DNA of 64,000 nucleotides, from assembly GCF_000226095.1 (NCBI RefSeq), contig NC_016472.1, forward strand, positions 8,308,001 to 8,372,000, given 5' to 3'. Shown in pieces: positions 11,859 through 25,039 of the stretch. The notes beneath the pieces were generated by a model, which worked only from the letters and a program-made list of their open reading frames with translations, had not been told where the DNA came from and ran no database searches. The translations under genes and the position numbers were made by a program. Numbering within the stretch: position 1 is the stretch's first letter; each line of letters opens with the position of its first letter. The DNA comes from Thermothelomyces thermophilus ATCC 42464 (Eukaryota > Ascomycota > Sordariomycetes > Sordariales > Chaetomiaceae).

Positions 11859-12827
11859 AGAGGAGAAAGGAGGAAGGCAAACCAAACCTGTTGCTTCTTC
11901 CTTATTTGCCCGCCTCTTTTTTGTTTCCGCGGGCACTCCTCCTCTGAACCGTTTCGTCTTCTTTTCGAGCTGACCCTCCTATCCTCACTCGAACGACCCT
12001 TTGGACGCGAAACAAAAACCTCGGCGTTTCTTGCTGTGTATAGAGAGTCGCGCCTTATTTCGCAGTTTGCGCCTGCGTTTAGTGTCTATTGTTATTTGGG
12101 GTCGTTTCGGCTCTGCCGTGAACACCCGGCTTCCCCTTCGATTCATGAGTTGGCCTTCGACTTCGCTCAGGGGCCATCATTAGTCATTATTTTGCCCTTT
12201 TCCTTTCGCCACGCGGCGGCTTATTCTTCTTATCCCCTCTATTCTTCCAGGCTCGCAACCTGGCTCAATCTGATCCTGCAGCTTCGCGATATACCCCTTC
12301 TTCACTTTATATCCTTCATCTTGGGGCCGCGTTGCCTCATTTACCTCCTTTAGATTGCTTTTTTGTCTTTTGCACCTTTTGGTTGAATACGTTGGTTTTA
12401 CGGGCGAAGAGATCTATGGCTGGAATGAAGACGAAGCGGAATGGATGGCTGGGTTTTGGAACGGCTCGAGGTTTCGAACAAAAAAGGAAATCGTTGCGAA
12501 TGGGAGCTCAACCAGTCTTGTTGATGAGGTGTTGGCATAGCCCAGACAAGGAGGAGCTGAGTCAATGAGGATGAACAATGATTGACGAATTCCACGTTTT
12601 GGGGACGTCGTTGTGTGAACGGTGATGGTGTTGACCGTCCTATCCATTCCTCGAGTTGCGTTCCAGGGATTTCACGGATGGCAGCCAAGACTAAGCATCC
12701 ATCAGCTTCACGACATGCGCGCTTCTCTATCGGACACGACGATGTGCTGATCGATCCGTAAAATATTACTAGGTCCCATCGTCTCGATCTTCCCTGTTCC
12801 ACCTCTATCTATCAATCCACAAGAGCC
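11859..12827. other. Intergenic between convergent genes
   Basis: The 3' ends of the SUN gene (+) and the PCI-domain gene (-) face each other here. The DNA is T-rich on the + strand, as expected for a 3' UTR. No further gene was recognised. Confidence 0.5.
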
Positions 12828-14632
12828 TTATGACGGAGCCCGCACCCAACCAGGGACGTCATCCAGCGCGCCAGGCGGGTCGACGGGCTCCCCAGCGTCG
12901 CACGCATCCAGAGCCTCTTGCCATGCCTCCTGGAACCGTTCCAGTATACTCTCGTAGGGGATGGGCCACCCAGCCGCGACCGCGTTGCCGCCCTTCTTCT
13001 TGGCGCCCTCCACCGCGAACCGCTTCTGCTGGCGCGCGATGAACCCGTTGAGCAGGCCCGAGTACACGAGCCCCGCGATTATCGACTCGATACTCTCGAG
13101 GTCTGGCCGCTTGTTGCCGAAGATCAGGCCCTCGGACGGCATCAGCCGGCGGGGCCCTCCCGGCGGCGGGACTAGTAGGGAATCTGCCGTGTCCGGCTCC
13201 GCCCCGGCGCTGTTGGTCACGGCCTTGACGAGGAGCGAGTTGGCGTTTGCCGTCAGGCGGGGCCGCGCTCCCGCCGGCGGCTTCGCGGGGACGTAGCCCT
13301 CCAGGAGCTTCTGCACGTACACTGCTGCGGTGACGACATCCTCGAACGACAGCAGGGGCGCGCGGTTGTCTGTGTTGTCCGCGCTTCCTTCCCACGTCAA
13401 CATGAAGATCTTGCGGGTAAAAGAACGCCAAACAAGAGGCTTCAGACGGTAGAGGAAGGTTAGATAGAAGCCCCTGCCCCACAGCCAGTCACGGTTGAGG
13501 TTGAGAGCCTGGTGGAAGAGGACAAAGTTCCCCGTTCGGATGGCGGCGCAGACGGGTACGAAGATGTCGGCAAATCCGGCAGCCTCGGGGCGGCGGAGAA
13601 GATCCCACGACGGGAAGCGGCCGAGGAGGAGGTTGGCGGGGATCCAGTAGGTGAGGATCTGACGACGATGTTTTTGGAATTGCGGCAGGCACTGGCTGTA
13701 GGCCTCCGCCAGACACATTTCGGCCCGCCGGTAATGTCCATGATCGAAGTAGAACCTGCCCAGGTAGTATAGAAAGGTAACACGTTGAGATGCAGGGTAA
13801 AGTGACAATGCCGGTGCGCTCGTGGAAATGTTGGTGAACATCTGTACAGCAAGCCGGCTTTTGTTGCACTAGCTAACGGTTAGCAGATCCGAAAACAAGG
13901 GAGAGAAATAATGGATGGAGACCTACAGCAAAGAGCAACTTCAGGGTGAGATTGGCAAACTGATAGACAGCCACCTTTTTCCCTTTTGGCTCTGACCACC
14001 TCGTGCTGGACCGGTCTGTCAGACAGGAAGTAAAGATCTTTTGGATAATGTCGGCTGCGAGCTCCACGATGGACTTCCTCTCCCCGGACTCCTCGCCAGT
14101 CATGTCTCCCTGAATCTGTGCGAGCAGATGGGGCTGCCGGGTTAGGCTCATAACCAACTTGGAGAGGGACTCCGAAAGCGACATGCTGGTCTGTATCAAC
14201 ACGGTACCGTAGGTGGGATTCGCGAGAGCATTTGCGCAGGAGCTACACCGGCGTCAGCAAAGACATGCGTATCAGGATAAAAACGGAGCGGCAACCATAC
14301 TTGAGCAGGTCACTGAGCCGGGAATGCAGCCGAACAACATCTGCGAAATCCACATCCCGCCAGTACTCTAGATATTCTTTGATGAATGAATTGAACCCCG
14401 GCCATGGGGAACCCTTTCCCTCCGGCACATCGTCTTCTTGGGGTAGACTTTTATCGATCAAATTCTCGAGTGCTGGCGAGTTTCCGGGGAAGCCGCGTTT
14501 CAGCTCATTGCTCATGTCAAAATATATGCTGGCGACATCGTTCTCGACGAGTAGCCAATTACGAAGCTCATCGCCATTCAACTCGAGGACGAATCCCCTG
14601 ATACTTGACAGGAACTGGACCACAAGGCTCAT
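12828..14632 (-). CDS. PCI-domain protein, Thp1/PCID2-like
   Basis: Three exons, 14632-14301, 14242-13927 and 13868-12828, give 562 residues; both introns are 58 nt. The third exon has the PCI/TPR region of the PCID2/Thp1 group: a helical repeat after QRVTFLYYLGRFYFDHGHY, then LTYWIPANLLLGRFPS and a winged-helix end with GLVYSGLLNGFIARQQKRF. In that family Thp1 sits with Sac3 in TREX-2 at nuclear pores and couples transcription to mRNA export. The related Csn12 proteins share the fold, but their N terminus as I know it looks different, so I favour Thp1/PCID2. A Gly/Pro-rich insert of about 50 residues interrupts the PCI region. The start is the first ATG of the first coding block; an acceptor-like CATGCAG just upstream leaves room for one more 5' exon. 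Confidence 0.8.
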
Positions 14633-15086
14633 TGCGGTGGTGGGATTGATGCTCAACCTGCATGCGGGATAAGAGGTGCTTGCCGAATCACAAGGATAAC
14701 AAACGCGGTTTCGGGCATGCGACTGATCTGAGGGTTATTGTCCCATTTGGTATGGGAAGCGACTAGGAAGAAAACAAGTATACAAGGATCTGTGATTGCT
14801 ACAAGAAATTTGAAGAAATTTGGAGTTGGAGTGCCCAGAGGACAGCATCTCAAGGTGAAAATCGAATTGGGGAACTAGAAGTGAAATGGCCGACTCAGGA
14901 AGGAACATGGTTGCAAGAATCACACAACGAGCAGATTCAACGGCTGCTAGACCCTAACCCTAAGGAACCTTAGTGCATTCCCCTTACCTGAACAATAACT
15001 ACGGGTAATATGACTCCCTGCAAGGTTGCAGCAGCCAAGCCGCACGGTGCTCCAAACAAGGTATTTCGAGAGGCGTGATATACATT
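14633..15086. other. Promoter region of the PCI gene
   Basis: This lies between the 3' end of the acetyltransferase gene and the start of the PCI gene, both on the minus strand. It holds the telomere-like repeat listed separately. No gene was recognised. Confidence 0.5.
14952..14963 (+). promoter_or_regulatory. Telobox-like CCCTAACCCTAA
   Basis: Two exact telomere units lie about 320 nt upstream of the PCI-protein start. Telobox motifs serve as binding sites for Myb-type telomere-repeat factors in some fungal promoters. A chance remnant of telomere repair is the alternative. Confidence 0.5.
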
Positions 15087-16491
<1,405 letters not shown>

Positions 16492-17298
16492 AGCTAGCAA
16501 GAATATGCAGGTAGTCAACTAATCCTGCGTATCAAATGCAGGAGGACGCAAGGCTAGGTATATAAAGGACAAAATAAAAGAAACGAAAAGGGCGAGGTAG
16601 ATGAGATGGAGCGTCTCTGTCCGAATCTCCTCGCCCTGCCGAGGGTCAGCGGTTTTAAGGTGCCATCCCGGCGGAACTTGCTCGGCTTGTGACGGACCAC
16701 GGGGGGCGAGTGGGCAAGTGTGGAGGTGGAGCAACGAGAGCCGGGCCAGAGCGCGCGCCCCGCCACTTCATCGGCACGCACCCCAGAAAAGCTTGGTTAG
16801 GTAAGCTAATGTGGAGCAGGCCGGTTGGCGATAAGGCAAGGAACGCGAAGTGCAGTGACAACGGATAGCCACCACAGGTCTCTTTTGCCCAGACCGTGGA
16901 TATGCTGGCCCCCGATAAGTAACGGTTGAATATGGAGGCCAAATTGCTACACTATGCAAAAACACTGGGACCCGCGATCGACCGGCGATTCGGCGGCAGG
17001 TCTGCCAGTCGCGGCCCCGCAGAGACAGTTCGCCCAATGATTTCCACATGCTTCTTCATTGGCCACTACCACCCCGCTAATTGAATAATCACCTCAGCTT
17101 TGGTCCGGCCCGGATTCCATCATCGTCTTCTCGCTAGTTATAACTTGCCGCAGCACCGCGTTTTCTTTTCCACGTCACTCACTGACCCGAATCCTCCCAG
17201 TCCTGTTACTTTGTGCTGCATCACAAAATATCGTCGCAGAGCAGACTTCTTGATTTTCTCTCCAAGGAGCTCAAGCTCTCTCATCTCTGCTGGGCAAG
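16492..17298. other. Divergent promoter region, acetyltransferase and RAD6
   Basis: The acetyltransferase (-) and RAD6 (+) are head to head across 807 nt. C/T-rich blocks precede the RAD6 start. A TATAAA at 16561-16566 on the + strand is too far from RAD6 to be assigned. Confidence 0.5.
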
Positions 17299-17954
17299 AT
17301 GTCGACCGCTGCGCGCCGCCGTCTGATGCGAGACTTCAAGGTGTGACGATTCCCGCCGCTAAACAGTTCATCTTGGAACTTTCGCGATGCTAATCCTATG
17401 CCTGTAGCGCATGCAGACCGATCCGCCTGCTGGCGTCTCCGCATCTCCCGTCCCCGACAATGTCATGACTTGGTGAGCAACTACCTCCCATTGCCGATAT
17501 CGCCCTGCTTTCGCGGTGGCTGACCTCAATCGCGATCAGGAACGCTGTCATCATCGGTCCTGCAGACACCCCTTTCGAAGATGGAACTTTCAGGCTCGTG
17601 ATGCACTTCGAGGAACAGTATCCAAACAAGCCCCCGTCGGTCAAATTCATCAGCCAGATGTTCCATCCGAACGTTTATGCCACAGGCGAGCTTTGCCTCG
17701 ACATTCTCCAGAACCGCTGGAGTCCAACCTACGACGTTGCCGCCGTGCTCACCAGCATCCAGAGGTGAGTGGATCGGCCACGGGCCCTTTGGTCTGCCAT
17801 GGGATGTCCGTCGCTGACACTGCCCGCTAGCTTGCTTAACGACCCCAATACTGGATCCCCCGCAAATGTCGAAGCGTCCAACCTCTACAAAGATAACCGC
17901 AAAGAGTATATGAAGAGGGTGAGGGAGACAGTGGAGAAGAGCTGGGAAGACTAG
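17299..17954 (+). CDS. rad6: RAD6/UBC2 ubiquitin-conjugating enzyme E2
   Basis: Four exons, 17299-17340, 17408-17472, 17540-17764 and 17831-17954, give 151 residues, exactly the usual length; introns are 66-67 nt. The protein starts [20 protein letters not shown], the invariant RAD6 N terminus. The UBC fold includes HPN at 78-80, and the thioester Cys is Cys88 in [17 protein letters not shown]. It charges ubiquitin and passes it, with E3s such as Rad18, Bre1 and Ubr1, to PCNA in damage tolerance, histone H2B in chromatin, and N-degron substrates. The C terminus ends EKSWED and lacks the long acidic tail of budding-yeast Rad6. The Neurospora counterpart is named mus-8. Confidence 0.98.
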
Positions 17955-19229
17955 ACTGCGGCGCCTGTTCCTCGAGAAGACATGATTTGGGCAGTCTTAA
18001 TATCCGGGGATGGCGATGGCGACCACACGACCACGGCGGTAGGGTCGCTCTTGGGGCACGCACGTACCACAGATCGTCCAGGCCCAGAACCGTCCCCCAC
18101 CCCCCACCTTCTCTCTTCCTTTGGTTAGGTTGGAGTTCTGGAGTTTGGCCAGTTTCCGTCAGCATTTCGAAGGCGTGTCATTACATTGGTCTCGGGCGTT
18201 GTCAGTGCGGCTCACGTCTCTGGTTGGGCATCTCTCGAGGCAGTTGGAATATCGATACGGGAGGGGAAGGCGGGGGCGTGATTGGAGTTCCGGCCCACAT
18301 CATTCTTTGCAAGAAGCAACCCTTCAAGTTAGGCGCCTACATTCTTTCACACCGGTAGTTCAAAGCATTTGGCGGTGGTTTTGTATTGACCTAATAAAAT
18401 AACATGCTTCCAAGTACCTTGCCATGTCTCATGAATCCGTCTGGATACGCAACTGAGGTAATACAGGGCAACTCCATCTGTCCTTGATGCTACAGGTTCT
18501 GTCCCTTCTCGAGCATCCGTCGCCGATGATAGGAACCTGCTGGGTACTCCGTAAGTCGGATGCAGCAAAACAAAGTGGAGGCGAGGGAGGTGTTGAGTCC
18601 CCACTCGCATGACTATGGTAATCTCTTTTTGACGCCCTGGTCGTATCAGAGCAATGCCGCCCGCTGGCAACCGGCCGGCAAAGCGTTGTGCCTGGCCATG
18701 AGCGGGGCTCTGCCCGGCGTGCAGGTGTCCCATTGAAACAAGCCACAGACGACCGACTGCAGCGTGACAAGAAACAGAGCGCGTCATTCCGCCTAATGAC
18801 AAACCCGATCGCTGCAAAAAACGTCCACACTTGGTTGACTGTTAACTGCTGTTCGCAACCATCCGCAGTCGCTGCTACCTTACCCCTGACACCGCCTCGG
18901 GGACCCCACTACGTCCCCTAACTTCTTCTAGAACTCGGCCTACTTTGCCGTCGACATTTTGATACCCCGTTTCAGAATCCCCTCCCGACAAAGCCTCCGC
19001 CTTTCCACGCCGGACCGTATCATTTTGTCGATACGCAGCGCGGGGTTCCGATCATCCGCTGATTTCGAACAAAAAGAACACCCCAAGCCGCGTTCGACTT
19101 CCCGTCGAAGAAGCTGCTCACGGCTTGACGATCCCTTGCCGGCGTCCCCGCCTCGCGCCATCTCCGACCTGTGGCCTTTCTCCTTCATGAGTTTGCGCTT
19201 CCCAGGAGCGCGGGAAGCGGGAAGCCATC
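17955..19229. other. Intergenic, RAD6 to kinesin
   Basis: This holds the RAD6 3' UTR and the kinesin promoter/leader. TACTCCGTA occurs at 18545-18553. An upstream ATG at 19187 opens a 19-codon frame that overlaps the kinesin start. No further gene was recognised. Confidence 0.5.
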
Positions 19230-22147
19230 ATGTCGAACGCAAATAGCATCAAGGTCGTGGCTCGATTTCGCCCGCAGAACCGGGTCGAAATCGAGTCGGG
19301 CGGTCAGCCCATTGTCACCTTCAATGGACCGGATACATGTACCATCGATGTGGGTAGCCGGGCAGCTCTGGCTCGTGGTTGTCTTCTGCCCTGGCGGGCC
19401 GGTTGCTAATCTTTCGATACAGTCCCGCGAGGCGCAAGGCACCTTTACCTTCGACCGCGTCTTTGACATGTCGTGCAAGCAGGCCGACATCTTCAACTAC
19501 TCAATCAAGCCGACCGTAGACGACATCCTCAACGGTTACAATGGTACTGTTTTCGCTTACGGCCAGACCGGTGCGGGCAAGTCCTACACCATGATGGGCA
19601 CGAGCATCGACGACGAGGAAGGCAAGGGCGTCATCCCGAGAATCGTCGAGCAGATCTTCACAAACATCTTGTCCAGTCCGGCAAACATCGAGTACACGGT
19701 TCGAGTCAGCTACATGGAGATCTACATGGAGAGGATTCGCGATCTTTTGGCTCCGCAAAACGACAACCTTCCGGTGCACGAGGAGAAGAACCGCGGCGTG
19801 TACGTCAAGGGGCTTCTAGAGATCTATGTCTCAAGCGTACAGGAAGTGTTTGAGGTTATGCGGAGGGGCGGAAACGCAAGGGCGGTCGCCGCGACGAACA
19901 TGAACCAGGAGTCGTCGCGCTCACACTCGATATTTGTCATCACCATCACACAAAAGAACGTCGAGACGGGCTCGGCCAAGAGCGGCCAATTGTTCTTGGT
20001 TGATCTGGCTGGTAGTGAGAAGGTCGGCAAGACGGGTGCCAGCGGGCAAACTCTCGAGGAGGCCAAGAAGATCAACAAGAGCTTGAGCGCTCTGGGAATG
20101 GTCATCAACGCGCTGACGGACGGAAAATCATCGCACATTCCTTACCGTGACTCAAAGCTCACCCGTATTCTACAGGAGTCTCTGGGTGGCAACAGCCGGA
20201 CGACGCTCATCATCAACTGTTCTCCCAGCAGCTACAACGATGCCGAAACTCTCAGTACGCTCCGTTTTGGTATGCGAGCCAAGTCGATCAAGAATAAGGC
20301 CAAGGTCAATGCTGAGCTCAGCCCGGCTGAGCTCAAGATGATGCTCGCAAAGGCCAAGACGCAAATCACCAACTTTGAGAGCTACATCGCCAGCCTAGAG
20401 GGCGAAGTGCAATTATGGCGTGCCGGAGAGACGGTGCCGAGAGAGCGGTGGGTGCCGCCTCTCTCTGCCGATGGTGCGGCAGGAGCAAAGGCCGAAGGCA
20501 AGCCGACACGACCATCGACACCGTCTCGGCTATTGCAAGACAGGTCAGGGGCCGAGACGCCGGGTATCTCGGAGAGAGCGGGCACTCCGAGCTTACCGCT
20601 TGACAAAGACGAGCGGGAAGAGTTCTTACGCCGCGAGAACGAGCTCCAGGACCAGCTCGCCGAAAAGGAGACGCAAGCCGCGGCGTTGGAAAGGCAGCTC
20701 CGGGAGACGAAGGAAGAGATGGCACTATTGAAGGAGCACGACGCCAAGATCGGAAAGGACAACGAGAGGCTGATCAGCGAGGCCAACGAGTTCAAGATGC
20801 AACTGGAAAGGCTGGCGTTTGAGAACAAGGAAGCCCAGATCACCATGGACGGACTGAAAGAAGCCAACGCCGAGCTCACGGCGGAGTTGGACGAGGTCAA
20901 ACAGCAGATGCTCGATATGAAGATGAGCGCGAAGGAGACCAGTGCAGTGCTAGACGAGAAGGAGAGAAAGAAGGCGGAGAAGATGGCCAAGATGATGGCA
21001 GGGTTCGATCTCAGCGGGGACGTGTTCAGCGACAACGAGAGGGCAGTGGCCGACGCAATTGCGCGAGTAGATGCCCTGTTCGAGATCAGTTCCACTGGCG
21101 ATCCGATCCCGCCTGATGACCTCAAGGCGCTCCGGGAGAAGCTGGTCGAGACGCAGGGCTTCGTGCGGCAGGCCGAGCTGTCCGCGTTCAGCGCAACAAC
21201 CAGCGAGGCGGAAGCCCGCAAACGCGCCGATCTCGAGGCCCGGTTGGAGGCTCTGCAGCTCGAACACGAGGAGGTCCTCTCACGCAATCTGGCTGACGCG
21301 GACAAGGAGGAAGTCAAGGCTATGCTTTCCAAGACGTTATCCGATAAGTCGAATGCGCAGGCTGATCTGATCGAGAGTCTCAAGGCAGACCTCTCGCTCC
21401 GGGTATCGGAGAATGAACGGCTCAAGGCGTTGGTAGATGACCTACAACGGCGCGTCAAGGCCAACGGGGCGGTGCCGATGGCCAACGGCAAGACGGTGCA
21501 GCAGCAGCTGGCCGAGTTCGATGCCATGAAGAAGAGCTTAATGCGCGATCTGCAGAACCGGTGCGAGCGCGTGGTCGAGCTCGAGATCTCGCTCGACGAG
21601 ACGCGCGAGCAGTACAACAACGTGCTGCGCAGCAGCAACAACCGCGCTCAGCAGAAGAAGATGGCCTTCCTCGAGCGCAACCTCGAGCAGCTCACCCAGG
21701 TGCAGCGCCAGCTCGTCGAGCAGAACTCGGCGCTCAAAAAGGAGGTTGCCATCGCCGAGCGCAAGCTGATTGCCCGCAACGAGCGGATCCAGAGCCTCGA
21801 GAGCCTGCTTCAGGAGAGCCAGGAGAAGATGGCGCAGGCGAACCACAAGTACGTCATATCCCGAGACTTTTTGTTCTGTGCTATGCTACGGAATACTAAC
21901 CAGCATCACCACCAACAGATTTGAAGTCCAGCTCGCTGCGGTCAAAGAGCGCCTGGAGGCGGCGAAAGCTGGCAGCACGCGCGGACTCGGATCGCCGACC
22001 AGTTTCGGCGGTTTCAGCATCGGCAGCCGCATTGCTAAGCCGCTTCGCGGCGGCGGCGACTCGACTGCTTCGTCCCACCCCACCATTGCGAACCTTCAGA
22101 GCCCCCCCGAGAATAAGAGATCGAGCTGGTTCTTCCAGAAGTCGTGA
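19230..22147 (+). CDS. nkin: Conventional kinesin heavy chain (kinesin-1, NKIN type)
   Basis: Exons 19230-19349, 19423-21848 and 21919-22147 give 924 residues, close to Neurospora NKIN. It is a plus-end-directed microtubule motor for vesicles and nuclei. The motor domain covers about residues 1-330, with the P-loop GQTGAGKS at 87-94, switch I NQESSRSHSIF and switch II DLAGSEKVGKTGA. A neck follows at AKAKTQITNFESYIASLEGE, where many fungal kinesins have a tyrosine-containing hinge. Long coiled coils run to about residue 855. The tail contains SRIAKPLRGG, matching the conserved IAK autoinhibitory motif. No light-chain gene is nearby, which fits fungal kinesin-1 working without light chains. 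The first intron separates residue 40 from 41, ahead of the motor core. The start ATG has A at -3. Confidence 0.97.
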
Positions 22148-22942
22148 TGAGGATGAGGTAGAAGAGGCCGCGGGGGAGAGAACGATGGGTGAAGCGTGCC
22201 AGTGTCACTTTGGCTGTTGGATCGGGGGTTGGGATTGTCACGAGGCATGTGAAGGCACGAGGGATGTGAAGGGATACACTACAGAGATCAGAAATGATAT
22301 GCTTGGGTCGTGAGATACCCTATTTCCCGGGTTGTCAGGTGTTTTAAGGGGATAAGGCTGAGCTGAGCGAGGGGTGCTTGGATAGGGATGATCAGGACGG
22401 GAAATTACGAGGATTTTTGATGCGTTGGTGGCGCCGTCTCGTCGTCTCCTTTGTAGACTAGACTAGCAGCGCGTTCTTTGTCGGCCGCGGCATTGGTGGT
22501 CAAGAAGTGGAAGGCATGATAATGTGTTGATGAGATTCATCTCGGCATAGATGGCAATTGGAGCAAGAATCTAGTTGGCCGGGGGAGAAGGAGAGAGGAG
22601 GGTTCGTTATCCACGCACCCGGCCGTCGGTCACCGAGTCATGGATGGTGTTGGCGCGGGAGAAACCGGTGGCAGGGTATCATCGTGCCTTATTAAGCCAG
22701 TTTTCACATATTACTAACTTTAGAACCAAAGATTATGGTGAAACATAGAGAGACGCGTGGAGCGTAAAAAGCAATGAGAAATAGTATAGGCTCATGACTG
22801 GGAAAGTTTAATCCAACTTGATTGTATAATGACCACCACTGCGAAGAGATTCCCAACAGTCAAAGCTATAGGAAACAGGAACCAAGAACCCATACTTCGA
22901 ATCTCATGCCAGGGTCCCACCGCCGCCGGGACAACAACACCT
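22148..22942. other. Intergenic between convergent genes
   Basis: The 3' ends of kinesin (+) and the membrane-protein gene (-) face each other. Nothing beyond UTR-like sequence was recognised. Confidence 0.5.
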
Positions 22943-24071
22943 TCACTGACTTCCTTGAATCGCCGTGACGATAAGGGCCTCAACCATCACGACAGCAATG
23001 ACGGCAAAGTAGATGGCCATGGACACGGCGCAGAGCTTGAGGCGCTGCAGGTAGATGCGGACCCAGCTGGCACGGGTGACGGACTTGATGGCGGCGCCGA
23101 AGGTGGCGAAGCCCTTGCCGGTGACGAGCTCGGGCTCGACGCGGCCGGCAAAGGAGCGGTCGAAGGGGACGACGGTGTCCTCGTCGGGCGGCAGCAGGGA
23201 GGCCTGCACGCGGGTGAGCGCCGTCTCGGCGGGGATGTAGAGCAGGACCTGCAGGCCGAGCAAGAGGCCCAGCACGGCGAGCGCCTTGCCGGCGTCCGAG
23301 CCGGTCGGCAGCTGGCTGCGGATCTGGTCCGGGCGCTCCGGGTCGCTAAGCTCGAGGCCGATGAGGCCGGCCAGGAGGATAGGGAAGTAGACGCAGGCGT
23401 TGGTGGCGGCCCAGAGGAGGAAGGTCGGGAGCCAGGTGGCGCGGTAGACCTTCTTGAGGGCGGGGATGCGCCGGGCGAACGATTTGGCCGAGGGGCGCGT
23501 GACGACGAGGTGCGTCCAGGTGGTCGAGAGCGGGGCGACGATGACGAGCGCCAAGAGGTGGGCAACGGGACGAGGGATGAACCCGAACATGCCGAAGAAC
23601 AAGGTAGTGAGGCCGGTGAGGATGCCGATGAGGACGGAGTAGCCGAGGCCGCGGAAGTTGGAGAGCCAGCCGTTGAGGGAGCGGATAAGACGGTTGGTCG
23701 CGCGGATAGAGGCCGTGATGGGCATGCCCGGCTGCGCAGTGCGCATCGGGGTATTGCTGCCGTTCTTGGTCTGGCCGTCGTCATCGTTCATGGCCAGCGC
23801 CTCGTACGCGGGGAGAGGATCCTCCACTGCGGCAAGCGTCGGGTAGACATATTGGAAAGTGTAAAAGAGCTGCGGGAGCCTGTCAGCTTGGTACTGCCAA
23901 GATAACCGGAGGTCAACCCAGTGTTCGACTTACGACGAGAAGGACGGGAAGGAAGACGACAAGGTTGGCAACGCCGAGGAAATAGAGGGCTACAGGTGGC
24001 TGGCTTGTCTGAGGAGCGTCCTCGACGAGGCGCTTGGCCAGCGTGCCGCCGAAGGCGAGGGTCTGAAGCAT
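22943..24071 (-). CDS. Unrecognised multi-pass membrane protein
   Basis: Two exons, 24071-23934 and 23869-22943, give 354 residues; the 64-nt intron has donor GTAAGT and acceptor CCGCAG. Hydrophobic stretches suggest about six to seven membrane segments: near residues 28-56 (ALYFLGVANLVVFLPVLLV), two around LGYSVLIGILTGLTTLFFGM and HLLALVIVAPLSTTW, one at FLLWAATNACVYFPILLAGL, one at AVLGLLLGLQVLLYI, and a C-terminal one at SMAIYFAVIAVVMVEALIV. Between the first and second lies a polar loop with EDPLPAYEALAMNDDD. It ends with no obvious sorting signal. I recall similar proteins in other Pezizomycotina without a proven role. It shares a 968-nt divergent promoter region with the SDR gene. No transporter or enzyme motif is visible. 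Confidence 0.82.
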
Positions 24072-25039
24072 TGTCGAGGTTGCTTAAGAAAACGACGTTG
24101 CAAGCTTTGAAATTCTCGAAATCTTGGGAAAAAAAAAGAGAAAGAAGGAAAGGTTAATGAAAAGAATGACAACGATGGCAATGGTGGTGGTCTTGGAAGT
24201 CAATTTGTAAAGCCGACGACAGGTTGCGAGGCGAACATGGCAAGAGGTAGGCGCCTGGCTGACGATTCCCTTATAAACCAGGACCGTCTCAGTTCCACGG
24301 CGTGGATTTAGTGGCCCCTCAGCCTGGAAATGCGGCCGGCTGCCTAGCACAAGGCCCATACAGCAAGCAAGGGCGTTTGCTGCGCCCCTCTGCCCCACTT
24401 GGGCGGCGTCTAACTTCAAACTACTAGTAATTCCGTCCTTCGCACCTATCGATGGTCCAACTATAGTACATTAACGGAATGAGCTTTTATCACTATCCGA
24501 GGACTTTTGACGAAGGTTGTGGGTGGTATTGCTGGATTCACACCCATAAAAACACAAACACCCCACTTGGATTCTCGTCACATCTCATGCACTGATGGCA
24601 CGACGGGATTCAGAGCGTCAGACACGACCATTGCGGTTCCTGTTTCAAAACCCATCCCGTTTCTCAACTCGCCAGCCTTTCGCCTATCGGGAAGTACTTT
24701 GAAGTGTAACTTATTAAGTTGATCTTCCTGGTTGCATCAACTGCACGGCAACTACTCGGTAGACTGGTAAGGGGACGATGAACCCTAACCCTATTGCTCT
24801 TGACCAACCCGACGAGAAAGCGTCATTGTGAAGTCAGGACCTGGTGAGTGAGTCGAAGATTAGGTAGCTATGTACTGTACCTTATGTAGCCGTTGGCCAA
24901 TTGATGGCATATGGAGACGACTTCGCAGTTGCAGCCTGCAGTATCCATTCCACATCATCCGTCACCTTCCTTGATCTCCTGCGTTTGACCTCAGGATCTC
25001 AAGTTCAGTTTCAACCGTACCCAAGTGATCTCGACGAAA
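24072..25039. other. Divergent promoter region, membrane protein and SDR
   Basis: This is 968 nt between head-to-head genes. It includes a purine-rich run near 24125-24150 and a telobox-like repeat at 24781-24793. No gene was recognised. Confidence 0.5.
24781..24793 (+). promoter_or_regulatory. Telobox-like AACCCTAACCCTA
   Basis: Two telomere-type units lie about 250 nt upstream of the SDR start, in the divergent promoter region. Confidence 0.5.

Noticed and set aside
12355-12540. A short frame on the + strand with LLHLLVEYVGF
   Set aside because: It is only 61 codons, lies in the 3' region of the SUN gene and has no support from composition or homology.
12828-14632. Assigning the PCI protein as CSN12
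   Set aside because: The fold is shared, but the N-terminal part does not look like the CSN12 start I know. Thp1/PCID2 fits better, though not with certainty.
14952-14963. Telomere-like repeat as a sign of a chromosome end or fusion
   Set aside because: Only two units are present, flanked on both sides by ordinary single-copy genes.
16561-16566. TATAAA as the RAD6 TATA box
   Set aside because: It lies more than 700 nt from the RAD6 start, and the sequence nearer the gene is C/T-rich without TATA.
20382-21641. A 419-codon Ser/Arg-rich open frame on the minus strand inside the kinesin gene
   Set aside because: It is the antisense image of the coiled-coil region, and its Ser-rich composition follows from the kinesin codons.
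22829-23905. A 358-codon open frame on the + strand over the membrane-protein gene
   Set aside because: It is antisense to a spliced gene with clear membrane helices, and its composition is Gly/Asp/Glu repeats only.
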